This document shows positions 27,101 through 32,395 of a stretch of DNA of 44,580 bases, in pieces (position 1 is the stretch's first letter; each line of letters starts with the position of its first letter). Below the pieces are notes generated by a model. It made no database searches. It saw nothing but the letters and a program-made list of their open reading frames with translations, and was not told the DNA's origin. The position numbers were made by a program, and so were the translations under genes. The DNA is from an uncultured Bacteroidota bacterium (GTDB lineage Bacteria > Bacteroidota > Bacteroidia > Chitinophagales > Chitinophagaceae). The DNA lies in assembly GCA_903926605.1 (NCBI GenBank), contig CAIYJV010000203.1:1-44580 (forward strand), written 5' to 3'.

Positions 27101-28410
27101 ATATTAGGAAGCGCTATGACATTGAATGTTGTTGAGGTTCCGGCTGTAAGAGCGTCGCCTGAAGTTCGTGTCGCGGTCAGGGTCGCACCAGTACCGGTTG
27201 ATGCGAGGGTAACGCCTGATACCGTGATTGAATTGTTTCCGGAAGCAATTGTACCAGCCACTGTGCCGCCGATTGCGCCAGCGTTGCCATTGGTAGAAAG
27301 ACTAAAGGCCGTTGCCGATGATACGTTTGCAATTGCACCCGTTCCGTCCTGTGACTGAACTAGCACAGAAAATCCGGTGGAGGGGTAGGGTGATGTGGGT
27401 GTGATACCGATCACCGCCAATTTTGTTGCCGAAACAGCAGCCAGCGTGTTGGTATTGGCTGGGTTGCCAGTGACACTGGCCACATTATATACTTCAGAAC
27501 CGGCTGATCCTGTATAGTCGCATACCATGACACGATAGGCTGTGTTTGCGGTCAGTCCCGTTAAATTCACAGAACTGCCTACGTCGTTATACACGCAATA
27601 CCAACCACTGCTACCAATTTGAGAACCACTGCCAAAGGCCGTATTGGCAGTGTAAGTGGTGCCGTTAACCGGTGTTGCTGTTCCAGATGTAGCTTGTGCC
27701 ACGAATACCGCATGTTTTGTTCCACCGCCATTTGTCCAGGACGCAGAGGCACTGAGTGAGCTGACACTGGAAAACGTAACATTCGACGATTGGTAGGTCC
27801 CGGTTACGATAAAATCATCCATGCGGTAGTTGCCGCTGGTGTTAGACCTGACACACTTCAACCGGAAACAAAGGTTAGCTACATTTGATGCTCCGGCCGG
27901 TAATGACAAACCTGACCCGCTTGCAGCTGTCCAGTTCCCATTTGTAGACGCACCTACGTATGTAATCGTGTTCCATGTTGTTCCGTTGTCTGCACTCCAG
28001 TATAGCGAGACTGTGCCTGTATAGGAAGAAGTTTTGCGTTCGCCAAAACTCAGTGTAACGTTGGAATAGCCTTGAGTATTCACTGCATTTCTTACATGAA
28101 CGTAAGCCGTGCCGATACCGGGCGTTGGCGGCGTATTTCCATCGGCCAGATTGCTACCGCCGGAGGCACCTGTATAGGTGGGGGTGACCGTTGAAGAACT
28201 TGCAGTGTTAATAGACATATTGGCGTTTAAGGCGCCGGTGCCGGTTGAATCCACCCACCCGGTTGGGAAACTAGTACCCGTTCCGAAATTCTGGGTGTAA
28301 ATAGTTGAAAATGTCTGTGCAAATACTGAATTGGTGACCAGAACGGCTAAAATAAAAATAGTGCAGCCTGTAATTATCGACTGCATTTTTACTTTAAGAG
28401 TAAAATACAT
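15196..28410 (-). CDS. Giant multidomain T9SS-secreted surface protein
   Basis: About 4404 residues. Signal peptide at 1-32, ending S-V-F-A before Q-T-F. Seven copies of a ~150-residue module A (L-K-C-W-Y-S-T..Y-I-F-I-T-A-D core) lie at about 432-585, 1530-1681, three at 1900-2367, and two at 2570-2877. Four copies of a ~200-residue module B (G-E-A-V-L-x-L-N-T-T-G-R, Q-Y-R-I-G-T-S-G, F-G-P-I-T-L-P-S, R-W-V-Y-Y) follow A modules. PKD-like and Big_2 Ig domains fill 783-1529 and much of 3070-3900. The last ~85 residues are a T9SS type A sorting domain (L-V-P-N-P-A-S-N..G-L-Y-M-V-E-L). T9SS moves such proteins across the outer membrane and cleaves this domain. An adhesin or matrix role is likely but unproven. 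ATG at 28408-28410 supplies the basic n-region; ATG at 28386 is the alternative. Confidence 0.88.
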   Translation of the reverse strand: MYFTLKVKMQSIITGCTIFILAVLVTNSVFAQTFSTIYTQNFGTGTSFPTGWVDSTGTGALNANMSINTASSSTVTPTYTGASGGSNLADGNTPPTPGIGTAYVHVRNAVNTQGYSNVTLSFGERKTSSYTGTVSLYWSADNGTTWNTITYVGASTNGNWTAASGSGLSLPAGASNVANLCFRLKCVRSNTSGNYRMDDFIVTGTYQSSNVTFSSVSSLSASASWTNGGGTKHAVFVAQATSGTATPVNGTTYTANTAFGSGSQIGSSGWYCVYNDVGSSVNLTGLTANTAYRVMVCDYTGSAGSEVYNVASVTGNPANTNTLAAVSATKLAVIGITPTSPYPSTGFSVLVQSQDGTGAIANVSSATAFSLSTNGNAGAIGGTVAGTIASGNNSITVSGVTLASTGTGATLTATRTSGDALTAGTSTTFNVIALPNIAITNTSPTAMNIGQGNPGVLLQTINLAVTNNPVTLNGLTISTAGTYGSTEIANLKCWYSTTSTFSSGTATLLSTISSPGVAGNYSFPAFTSQNVPVGTGYLFITMDVANTVVAGHTINIASTSFSNLGTTPAVLSGTNPIPAAAVFTLQGATDPLPFNLASSSYSFTTWANTNSVRTYPPNMWFHVMNAPDPLVTATAQYDYTGVYNGSSGTRMTGQGSNGFAFLNTSTGDSLGEAVLALNTTGRINTSLTWTSGVITVSTGRIYGIRAQYRIGTSGAYTDLPNTATSQIEYVGGASIGSANFGPITLPSTCDNQPVVEVRWIYYYSSGSSGRPEMNVTNIAASAVLPAATLTGTTTICAGNNATISVTGGTSLATVTLSPGGASFSLNASGSGSITVNPATTTAYTATVTKSGVTAAATGSVTISVNPLPTPTFTSSPTFSICSGIPVTYATQSGQSAYSWTLPGTLGADYTITSGSTGSTSSSVTVNWNTGGAKSVQVNYSSAGCAGTSAASSSTTVSITPAPMFLASPATYTCKGNTVYYTTQSGQSAYTWSVPGVPGTDFNIYSGGTGSSNNSVAIIWLTNGSKTVSVGYSTASCPSLVNATNTTTVSPNPTAYSISGNSSFCAGTAGADILVSNSESGIGYQLYLGGTPIGSAITGTGGSPVDFGYQTTGGVYSVSATNSTSGCSTVMTGSDTVTILTVASPGIISGAASVCPGSITTLSETTTGGTWQSSDASIATTDASGVVSSAGTGSVLISYSVTNTCGTSTATFNFGVSSTPSAGVITGATSVCAGNTITIADATPGGSWTSSNTSIATINTSGIISGVSAGTDTIYYIVSTPCGSADTFFIITVNPLPATPSSIGGGNSLCNGSVLILFDGLSGGSWTSSNTSVATVDGSGNVSGTGAGNAVISYTNTNGCGSSIVTQPITVNPLPIPPSALSLPSGICVGGSTTLSNSVTGGSWLSNNTAVATINSTSGILNALTTGNSVISYSTSNSCGSSTTTATLNVITTPSAPASITGTLVTITGGTTTLADVTPSGTWASQNTGVANISTSGVVSGVGIGTTTITYTETNICGSSYVTTPITVNSSTPNINFTNSPPGGGNVRSGVLGVILQTYNLTVSNVPVTLSGLVVPTSGTYASADLTNLKCWLSTHPDFSTTTATLLSTYSTPGASGNKTFPSFVPQTIPVGAAYIFITADIAGSATAGNTIAIGTTAFSNFSLGSATYTGTNPVAAGSTYTFAAYTDPANYSLSNGDWNFFGWSSTANALTYPGNNADGVTTTGQVTPATSANMVFHNMTTTDPAVTAVPGGDYTGTYSNSSGTRITGVGTSGVYFCNTSSGTNLGEAVLGLNTTGRNNIYVSWQAATLSVGSRTYKLRGQYRVGNSGSFTDLPNTAIGQVEYTSSSTLSVDSAYGPILLPGSCNNQPCVQIRWIYYNVSGSSNRPAMALSNINVTSTAIGATPNVTIASTGADTAYITPGTANVVLQSYIMDVASYPTTFNSLSVRTGGTFTSSDITNLKLWYSGSSTFAPGTSTLLSTISTPASAGLLAFPSFSQYLPVIGGTKYFYITADISGSATLGHTIFADTTSKSNLGLGSAILPGTYPLPGGGTQYIEQPSVQTFQLNPGTSFLSQSTQNNVIQTYGFGVSAAPALLTGLTFSTSGNYLATDLSNLKCWYATSPVFSLASATLLSTISSPTAAGSMAFPAFSQIFPISSGVDTGYIFITADMSATAVSGDSIRINTLPFANLGMGVAILSGTNPIPASNYQKIAQPLVNISDSAFAPYNAARGRLNVVLQAYDLAVSTAPAVISGLSVITAGTYSSTDISDLKCWYANSSTFDPATAILLSSKSSALGAGTQTFPAFIPQELPLGNGYIFITTDIALTATVGNNINIGSCALSGFGLGNAIVSGTNPVAAASSINIITATDPEPYVLDSGDYSFYYWPNTAAAGTYPPNMVFHFMNATDPTLIATAAGDYSALYSYIGNTRCSGNGFNGFSMVNSGSANPGGPATTLGESVFGFNSAGRINIQVSWTVGTIVAAPNGYKLRCQYRIGTTGTYTDLPYSAIGDIEYTPGIVGSTHNFGPITLPSSCENKSDVELRWVYYHASGSGLDPEINITNIQVSSSPAPVPNVDISATSPATGNVIQGATNALLQTFNLNVTSASTYLNYLTLYTGGYYVASDLTNLKCWYSTSPDFSPGTSTLLKTLTSGLSVGAHTFSSLARFLPIGTGYIFITADVSSSATLGHSTNIGSNPLSNFSFPGATISGSDPAASANMQTFIAPPSVAISGYSPAAGNIHQFQSNILLDQLGLSVSNLNATLAGLTITTTGTYSTGDFTDFKLWLSTDSTFNTDSILLISTISAPATIGNQVFPFSGTVNLPIGKNYLFITADASTTAVIGHSIAVSTTSFSNINVSGAIQTGTNPVLGSSTQTLTVTEPTPYDLLANGNYTFDSWPSTSSAGTYPPSIMFHYLNSIDPSLSSTPSGDYFGSYAVTGNAQIEGQGSNGFVFYNKGGANLGEAVLALNTTGLINNQISWTSGTFGTGVRTYAVRGQYRIGTSGSYSDLTHTSLSQIEDTSSTTAGTYSNFGPITLPSSCDNQPVVEIRWVYYYAGTITGTRPLMNVTNVVASGNLPTAAISQTDSICPGGHSTLYVYGGTPGATINLSDSTSITLDDTGYGSAVFSPSVTTVYSGIVKKSGVSNPATGNYTVYVRPLPNAGTIGGNNTLCVGDSLLLTETQSGGNWTSSNASIGPINTTTGEVYGTSAGSENITYTLTDGHCTNFTVKAISINPIPAFALTPSNSAVCTGAITTIKLPDTLTLLSQNFESSPSWTDNFSGSPASMWSRRSNGYVTGTSDSAVSLSTTNGSFFYICDGNAGGATLKGDTLYAPAISLLGMGSAYLNYSSWYQHAAADSFCGVEITKDGVHWSVLDVPYSSGTAGGAQSLVSRTAISLNAYLGFNNVQLRFRYNSAFGYAWAIDNIYVKALPAPVQWAAIPGLYSDSAMSNPVTSATLTPQVYFEKDTLGIYTVTARIGGCNVSGVSTITVNALPVSTGPTYDPLCVGGTLSLHANADTSLTYLWSGPSAFSASGANPSLASVDLSANGVYSVTLSRVGFAGCHVLLTTPSVNVLPKPTVSSVSSSDSLLCTGSAIRLTANTVSGTGTHVLFWSGPAGFTDTSLADTVGITLSSPTYAGTYSVVAAFSGNGCISSAVSAPSITVNAQPAIDTITMSAAGIVCPGTLITLVASTTGGAGIPNFVWTGPDISSPFSTSALNTLSVTPASPGSYTVVVSYTGTGCNSATKSSLAENPQPQQWTGATNSDWFTVSNWSCGYVPGTNDSALIGTSLHEPEVTVSSPVLIRDLKLKPGASISIDNSATLVVTGDLTNNGTIRGAGTLSLAGTLTQTVLGNGMFTNILLNNPAGATINNSTDTMTVVGQLTLSSGTLTTNDRLVIYATTDSFAKPVFGMIPQIPESGASISGRVIMQQYLTLPHRAYVFWGHPFKDSLALTQLEKSVDITGSYGTGHGFTATATNAPSAYWYDTRHANSAPAGGAADPGWMPFNWCIDTLNHTTGQYSGADTNLIHPYQGIRWFFRGNKGEGLDGSTPVPLPTNVRQWGYINTGNIAVPLRKGYQNANEDYNMVGNPYPSPVDIGTVIHNAWTSGELASPKFYVWYAAGAAAGMFRTYDETALTPYVISENTAFQVRSADSNKHLYFSEANKASRPTEIVLKSAPGAVALNIYDSSYHVWDVFNLQLDEHFTDKEEPADGRKPVNPDLNFYSWSADHHPLSVDMRPFDQDKIIPMGITSNYLQHFIIRADNIDISDGQQIYLHDKFLGQYVLLSQGTEYGFDITKDAASQGDNRFELGLHRTEANTTDSARHLNVLLVPNPASNDLNISFSAPTEAETSLRILTMEGVCIYSQNLGLAKVGSLTLPVENLANGLYMVELISGNDKVVKRMVKEN
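19200..27115 (-). repeat. Recurring A and B modules in the giant T9SS protein
   Basis: Approximate positions on the minus strand: A1 26656-27115 with B1 26060-26655; A2 23366-23822 with B2 22715-23365; A3, A4 and A5 21310-22712 with B3 20705-21306; A6 and A7 19780-20700 with B4 19200-19780. The order A-B, A-B, AAA-B, AA-B suggests growth by repeated duplication. Boundaries were judged by eye from the translation. Confidence 0.75.
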
Positions 28411-28449
28411 TTTATGTTTTTTTGTGTTGCCACAAAACTCAAATTTCAA

Positions 28450-28500
28450 TGTTACCACAACACTAAAAGGATGTTACCGAAGCGTAAACTAATTGTTACC
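28450..28500 (-). promoter_or_regulatory. Three GGTAACA direct repeats at exact 22-bp spacing
   Basis: On the minus (coding) strand GGTAACA occurs three times, occupying 28494-28500, 28472-28478 and 28450-28456, each exactly 22 bp apart (two helical turns), 39-90 nt upstream of the giant gene's ATG at 28410. Same-face direct repeats near this spacing are characteristic of LytTR-type regulators, though the motif itself is not an assured LytTR site. A similar pair lies upstream of the second giant gene. Confidence 0.6.
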
Positions 28501-28524
28501 AGCTATTTTGAAGGTGCATAAAAA

Positions 28525-28550
28525 TACCCCCGCCTGCTGGGGCGGGGGTA
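28525..28550 (-). terminator. Intrinsic terminator of the small T9SS gene
   Basis: TACCCCCGCC and GGCGGGGGTA form a perfect 10-bp stem with a 6-nt loop. On the minus strand it is followed by TTTTT. It lies 20 bp after the stop of the gene at 28571-29500 and before the upstream repeats of the giant gene, so the two are separate transcripts. Confidence 0.9.
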
Positions 28551-28570
28551 GGAAATAAAATTTGTAGTTT

Positions 28571-29500
28571 CTATTTTTTGCGGAACTGCACCGAATGGGT
28601 TGTATTGCTACTGTGGTCAACAAAAAGGAGAAAGTAATTGCCAGCATCAAGTGTGGAAATATCGAATTTGGAGGCATTAGGACTTATAGCCATTATTTTT
28701 CGTCCCGTGATATCAGAAACAAAAGCCGGTGTCAGATCCGTATTTTCAGATTGTATGTTCACCATGTTTGTGGCGGGGTTCGGGTATAATTTAATTCTAG
28801 GGTTATCTTCTCTTGTGTCTGCAACAGAAGTTGGTATTATGTCTCCTTCAACGGTGACATTATCAAACCTGTTGTTTCCGCTGGTGCCTGCTGTGTTAAG
28901 GGCGAAAGTGATCCTCAATACCAGCCCGGGATTATTGTTGACGTCACCGTCTGTTGTAAAAGTCAGCGTTGTGCGGTGATAAACCAGCCACGCGGAATCA
29001 GAAGGCATAGAAAGCGCCGCCGTGCGCCAGGAAGCACCACTATCTACACTGTAATCAAATACCTGGTGTGTTTGTCCGTGGCTTACACTTGAAGACTGCG
29101 AAGCATAATTCACCACAATATTTTTATATCCTGTCGTTGGGATATAAAAATACAACTGCATACTGTCGCTTGGGTTGCGCACACGTAGTGCGGCCCCTGC
29201 AGTATCGCCCATCCGGAGATTTACGGTGTCATAATCTGTAGCCACTGGTTGGATAGAGTCAATATGTGTAGCGTATCCGGCAGAAGTCCCCGGCATCTCC
29301 GCATAAAGTATTTTCGCTTTTGCGGTGTCCAGAATCGAGAAGTCAGCAGCAATACCCTTTATAGTATCGGTGTACTGGGCGCCTAATGCATAGTTGTTAA
29401 AGTTCCAATAATGTATCAAAGTGGTCTGGGCTTCAGCATGATTCCCCTGAGCCAGTACAAGCGATGAAACAGCAATAATAGTACGTAATGATTTGAGCAT
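28571..29500 (-). CDS. T9SS type A sorting domain protein with a jelly-roll-like N-terminal domain
   Basis: 309 residues with a signal peptide (M-L-K-S-L-R-T-I-I-A..H-A-E-A-Q). The main domain (about 28-225) starts I-H-Y-W-N-F-N-N and includes A-L-R-V-R-N-P-S-D, T-T-G-Y-K-N-I-V-V-N-Y-A, D-V-N-N-N-P-G-L and G-N-N-R-F-D-N-V-T-V-E-G. This pattern recurs in secreted Bacteroidota proteins and in the lipoprotein at 31740. The last ~75 residues are a sorting domain (L-Y-P-N-P-A-T-N-M-V-N-I..G-N-Y-F-L-L-F). It is transcribed divergently from the propeller-porin-nuclease operon across a 227-bp gap. Function unknown; secretion by T9SS is well supported. Confidence 0.82.
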   Translation of the reverse strand: MLKSLRTIIAVSSLVLAQGNHAEAQTTLIHYWNFNNYALGAQYTDTIKGIAADFSILDTAKAKILYAEMPGTSAGYATHIDSIQPVATDYDTVNLRMGDTAGAALRVRNPSDSMQLYFYIPTTGYKNIVVNYASQSSSVSHGQTHQVFDYSVDSGASWRTAALSMPSDSAWLVYHRTTLTFTTDGDVNNNPGLVLRITFALNTAGTSGNNRFDNVTVEGDIIPTSVADTREDNPRIKLYPNPATNMVNIQSENTDLTPAFVSDITGRKIMAISPNASKFDISTLDAGNYFLLFVDHSSNTTHSVQFRKK

Positions 29501-29727
29501 GAATGTTGATTTTGTTGCAAAGGAATGCAGGGCACATTATGCCTGTATTAATTTAGTGTTAGGTTTATGTATCCTGATTTCGATGTTAGTGATTTGCTTG
29601 TTTTAAGACTTCCATTTCAGAGCGAATCTACCTGTAATTTCTGAAAGATTAAATGAAATTAATTAATAATCGCTTAATCTATCCTTAACATTCGATAGGG
29701 ACTTTTGCCGTCAATTATTACAAAAGG

Positions 29728-30501
29728 TTGACTGCTAATTTTAAACGTTTACGCAAAGTCGTATTTACGATTGTGGCTTTTTTGCTACTAACGTCGATTC
29801 TGATGTCATTTAAGCCGGATCCTGTTCCTGTTTACCGGTTGAAAGCTCTGAAACATTCTTTTTTGAAGGGAATACCAGAACCATCGGATATCGTGTTCGA
29901 TGCTGAAACCGGACATTTTTTTATAGTGAGTGACCACGGAATATTGTTTGAATGCGATTCGTCAGGTCTGGTTTTACACCGGGCAAAAGAAGAAGGGATG
30001 GATTTTGAGGGTGTGGAAGTTAAGGGTGTACATATATATGTATCCGACGAGTCGGGGAGAAAGGTTTATAAATATAGAAAGAGCGATCTGTTTCTGGAGC
30101 AAACCTATCAGGTATATTGGGGTGGACCAATGAACAACTCCTACGAATCTATTGCCTATAATAATACAAAGAACTGTTTTGTACTCATTTCTGAAAAGCC
30201 GCCAACCGTAGTGGAATATGACACCACTTTTAAAGAATTGGCTCAATATCCGCTGGGTTTTACCCGAGACATCAACGGATGCCGTTGGCATGGAGGATCG
30301 CTATACATGGTGAGTAATGGAAACGCATCGGTTTTCAAATGTGATCCGGTTCATTATAAACCCGAAGCAATATACAAAGTGAACATTCTGGACCCGGAAG
30401 GAATAGCCTTCGGTAGGAACGGCAATGTATTCATTACCTCTGACAACGAACAAAGACTTTACGTTTTTAATACACTTCCAAACACACCACAAAACAAATG
30501 A
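29728..30501 (+). CDS. SdiA-regulated domain (YjiK-like) beta-propeller protein
   Basis: 257 residues. An N-terminal hydrophobic segment (V-V-F-T-I-V-A-F-L-L-L-T-S-I-L) acts as signal or anchor, followed by a repeating pattern typical of SdiA-regulated propellers: E-P-S-D-I-V-F-D, F-F-I-V-S-D-H-G, D-F-E-G-V-E-V, Y-E-S-I-A-Y and D-P-E-G-I-A-F near the end. The start is TTG at 29728, preceded by AAAAGG; there is no in-frame ATG upstream before a stop. Its stop overlaps the porin start (ATGA), so the two are translationally coupled. These propellers are found next to phosphatase or nuclease genes in Bacteroidota; the ligand is unknown. Confidence 0.78.
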   Translation: MTANFKRLRKVVFTIVAFLLLTSILMSFKPDPVPVYRLKALKHSFLKGIPEPSDIVFDAETGHFFIVSDHGILFECDSSGLVLHRAKEEGMDFEGVEVKGVHIYVSDESGRKVYKYRKSDLFLEQTYQVYWGGPMNNSYESIAYNNTKNCFVLISEKPPTVVEYDTTFKELAQYPLGFTRDINGCRWHGGSLYMVSNGNASVFKCDPVHYKPEAIYKVNILDPEGIAFGRNGNVFITSDNEQRLYVFNTLPNTPQNK

Positions 30502-31712
30502 AAAAGCTGATTTTTACTATTTGCTCACTAGTTCTACTTGGAGACGTGGCACAGGCCCAGTTTTCGGAGTTTGAACGGGATTCCGCCTCCAGTTCGTTTA
30601 CGCTTGGGTCCGGCAACAATACTTTGCAGATAGGTGGCCGTATTTCCGCCTATTATGAATACAGAGATCTGAAATCCGGAATAACCAACTTGAGTCACAA
30701 CGGCTGGACAATGAAGGACGGCGACGTAGACGTACTGGGTAAGACGAGTAGTAAGTTCAGGTATGAATTTCATTTGAGCGTGTTGGATATAGTGTCAGCC
30801 GCTGCCACGCAAAATACTGCTGGTGCCACATCGCCAGGAATCAAAGCTGCCTATATCGCTTATGAAGGATTTAAAGTCCATTTCAAATTTGGTTACGACA
30901 AATTGCCCTATTCCCTCGGGTCCATGGCCCCCGAACACCTTACTCCAAGTTGGAGTCATGCAAACATAAACGGTGGTGATTTTTTCTCCAGACGTGATTT
31001 CGGGCTTACCATCAATACCAGGCTGTTGCGCAATCACATCAATCTTTACGCAGGTGCGTACAGTGGTATGGGTGAAAACTACTTTGAATATGGCAACGAT
31101 GCCAGTGGCACATTTGAATATGTTGGCCGTGCAGAGTATTGTTTTACCGGCAAAATGAAGTACCGTTTGATAGATGAGGATTTGTCTGTTAAGCCCCAGT
31201 TCCGGGTTGCTATCAACGGTCGTTATGAAGATAAAACACAGCCTGCTGGCCAGGTATTAGGTGTGGATGCACCCGGAGCCTACGGTCTCAGGATAATAAA
31301 TGGCAAGCGCAGCATCATTGGTGGCGATTTTGTGTTCCTTTACAAAGGCTTATCCGCCACATTCGAGGTTCACCATTTGCAACTCAAACCATCGGATTCT
31401 ACAGACGCATTGTATAATGCTTCCGCTAATAAAGTAAATAAGGGTGTGATAAATGCAGGTGGTTTTGTTTCTACGGTCAATTACAATTTTGCAAAGATCA
31501 AATCGGTCTTCACTGTTTCATTTGAAAATGTAAATTCTAATGATTTAATTCCCGGAAACCAACAATGGTTTTGCCTGGGCTATGCATACCTGATAAATGG
31601 ATTTAACTCGTGCGCCAAGATTGAATTTTACAAGCCCACGCTGGAAGACGCAAACTCCAATCCTCTGAAATACAATAGTCAAATACGAATAGGTTATCAA
31701 GTGGTATTCTAA
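30498..31712 (+). CDS. Outer-membrane porin (phosphate-selective porin O/P-like)
   Basis: 404 residues with a signal peptide (M-K-K-L-I-F-T-I-C-S-L..A-Q-A-Q). The rest alternates short amphipathic strands as in beta-barrels: L-Q-I-G-G-R-I-S-A-Y-Y-E-Y, F-K-F-G-Y-D-K-L-P-Y near residue 135, and a D-F-F-S-R-R-D-F-G segment resembling the OprO/OprP family. It ends in aromatic F (I-G-Y-Q-V-V-F), the usual barrel-insertion signal. The start overlaps the propeller gene by 4 nt, and a lipoprotein and two nuclease-like genes follow, suggesting uptake of small (perhaps phosphorylated) products. Substrate is inferred only. Confidence 0.78.
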   Translation: MKKLIFTICSLVLLGDVAQAQFSEFERDSASSSFTLGSGNNTLQIGGRISAYYEYRDLKSGITNLSHNGWTMKDGDVDVLGKTSSKFRYEFHLSVLDIVSAAATQNTAGATSPGIKAAYIAYEGFKVHFKFGYDKLPYSLGSMAPEHLTPSWSHANINGGDFFSRRDFGLTINTRLLRNHINLYAGAYSGMGENYFEYGNDASGTFEYVGRAEYCFTGKMKYRLIDEDLSVKPQFRVAINGRYEDKTQPAGQVLGVDAPGAYGLRIINGKRSIIGGDFVFLYKGLSATFEVHHLQLKPSDSTDALYNASANKVNKGVINAGGFVSTVNYNFAKIKSVFTVSFENVNSNDLIPGNQQWFCLGYAYLINGFNSCAKIEFYKPTLEDANSNPLKYNSQIRIGYQVVF

Positions 31713-31739
31713 ATTTTTAAAGAAAGAAAATATATATTT

Positions 31740-32393
31740 ATGAAAACTAGACTCATCGCGATTGCCGCGATCTCCATATTTATCAGTTCGTGTGTTAAGG
31801 ATCGCATCACGAGTACCGGTACACACGTCATACCCCCTGTCGTCACTTCGGGCGATACGCTAATATGCTACTATAATTGCAACGTGGATACGCCGGATGT
31901 CCTGAACTATCCAACCAGTGAATTGCTTTCGGGTAATTTACTTGAATATGCCGGAGCCTATGCCGATACGGTACAACCAGGTACTACAATCAACGCCCAG
32001 GGTGCCGATACGGTATTATCCACCTTCAGTTCGGCACTTCGTCTGAGGAATCCCTCAGGTACCTTTACGTTGTCTTTGCCTACAACCGGTTATAAGAACA
32101 TTGTTTTGAAATTTGCGGTACAAGCCAGTTCCAAGGGGTCTAAAACCAATACCATCACCTATACGACAGATGGCACAACGTATACAAACGCTGCACTGGT
32201 GACTGCATTTGGTGATCCTTCAAGCTACACAGTAGACACAGCCTGGAAAATGATAAGCCTTGATTTTACTGCTGATGCTGCGGTCAACAACAATCCCCAT
32301 TTCAAAGTAAAGATTGATTTTTCCAATGCTACTTCTACAACAACGGGCAATGACAGGTTTGATAACATCACACTTTGGGGATTAAAGCAGTAA
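31740..32393 (+). CDS. Lipoprotein with the same domain as the T9SS protein at 28571
   Basis: 217 residues. A lipoprotein signal (M-K-T-R-L-I-A-I-A-A..F-I-S-S-C) gives a lipid-modified Cys at about residue 20. The mature part has I-C-Y-Y-N-C-N-V-D, A-L-R-L-R-N-P-S-G, T-T-G-Y-K-N-I-V-L-K-F-A, A-V-N-N-N-P-H-F and G-N-D-R-F-D-N-I-T-L-W-G, matching the N-terminal domain of the divergent T9SS protein along its length. It lacks a sorting domain and would be membrane-anchored instead. It follows the porin after 27 nt and ends 2 nt before the next gene. Function unknown; probably surface-exposed or periplasmic. Confidence 0.8.
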   Translation: MKTRLIAIAAISIFISSCVKDRITSTGTHVIPPVVTSGDTLICYYNCNVDTPDVLNYPTSELLSGNLLEYAGAYADTVQPGTTINAQGADTVLSTFSSALRLRNPSGTFTLSLPTTGYKNIVLKFAVQASSKGSKTNTITYTTDGTTYTNAALVTAFGDPSSYTVDTAWKMISLDFTADAAVNNNPHFKVKIDFSNATSTTTGNDRFDNITLWGLKQ

Positions 32394-32395
32394 TC

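Noticed and set aside
26852-27358. 168-residue plus-strand frame opposite the first giant gene (and many similar ones)
   Set aside because: Low-complexity Val/Pro/Ala antisense of Thr/Ser/Gly-rich repeats, explained by the scarcity of stops on the reverse strand.
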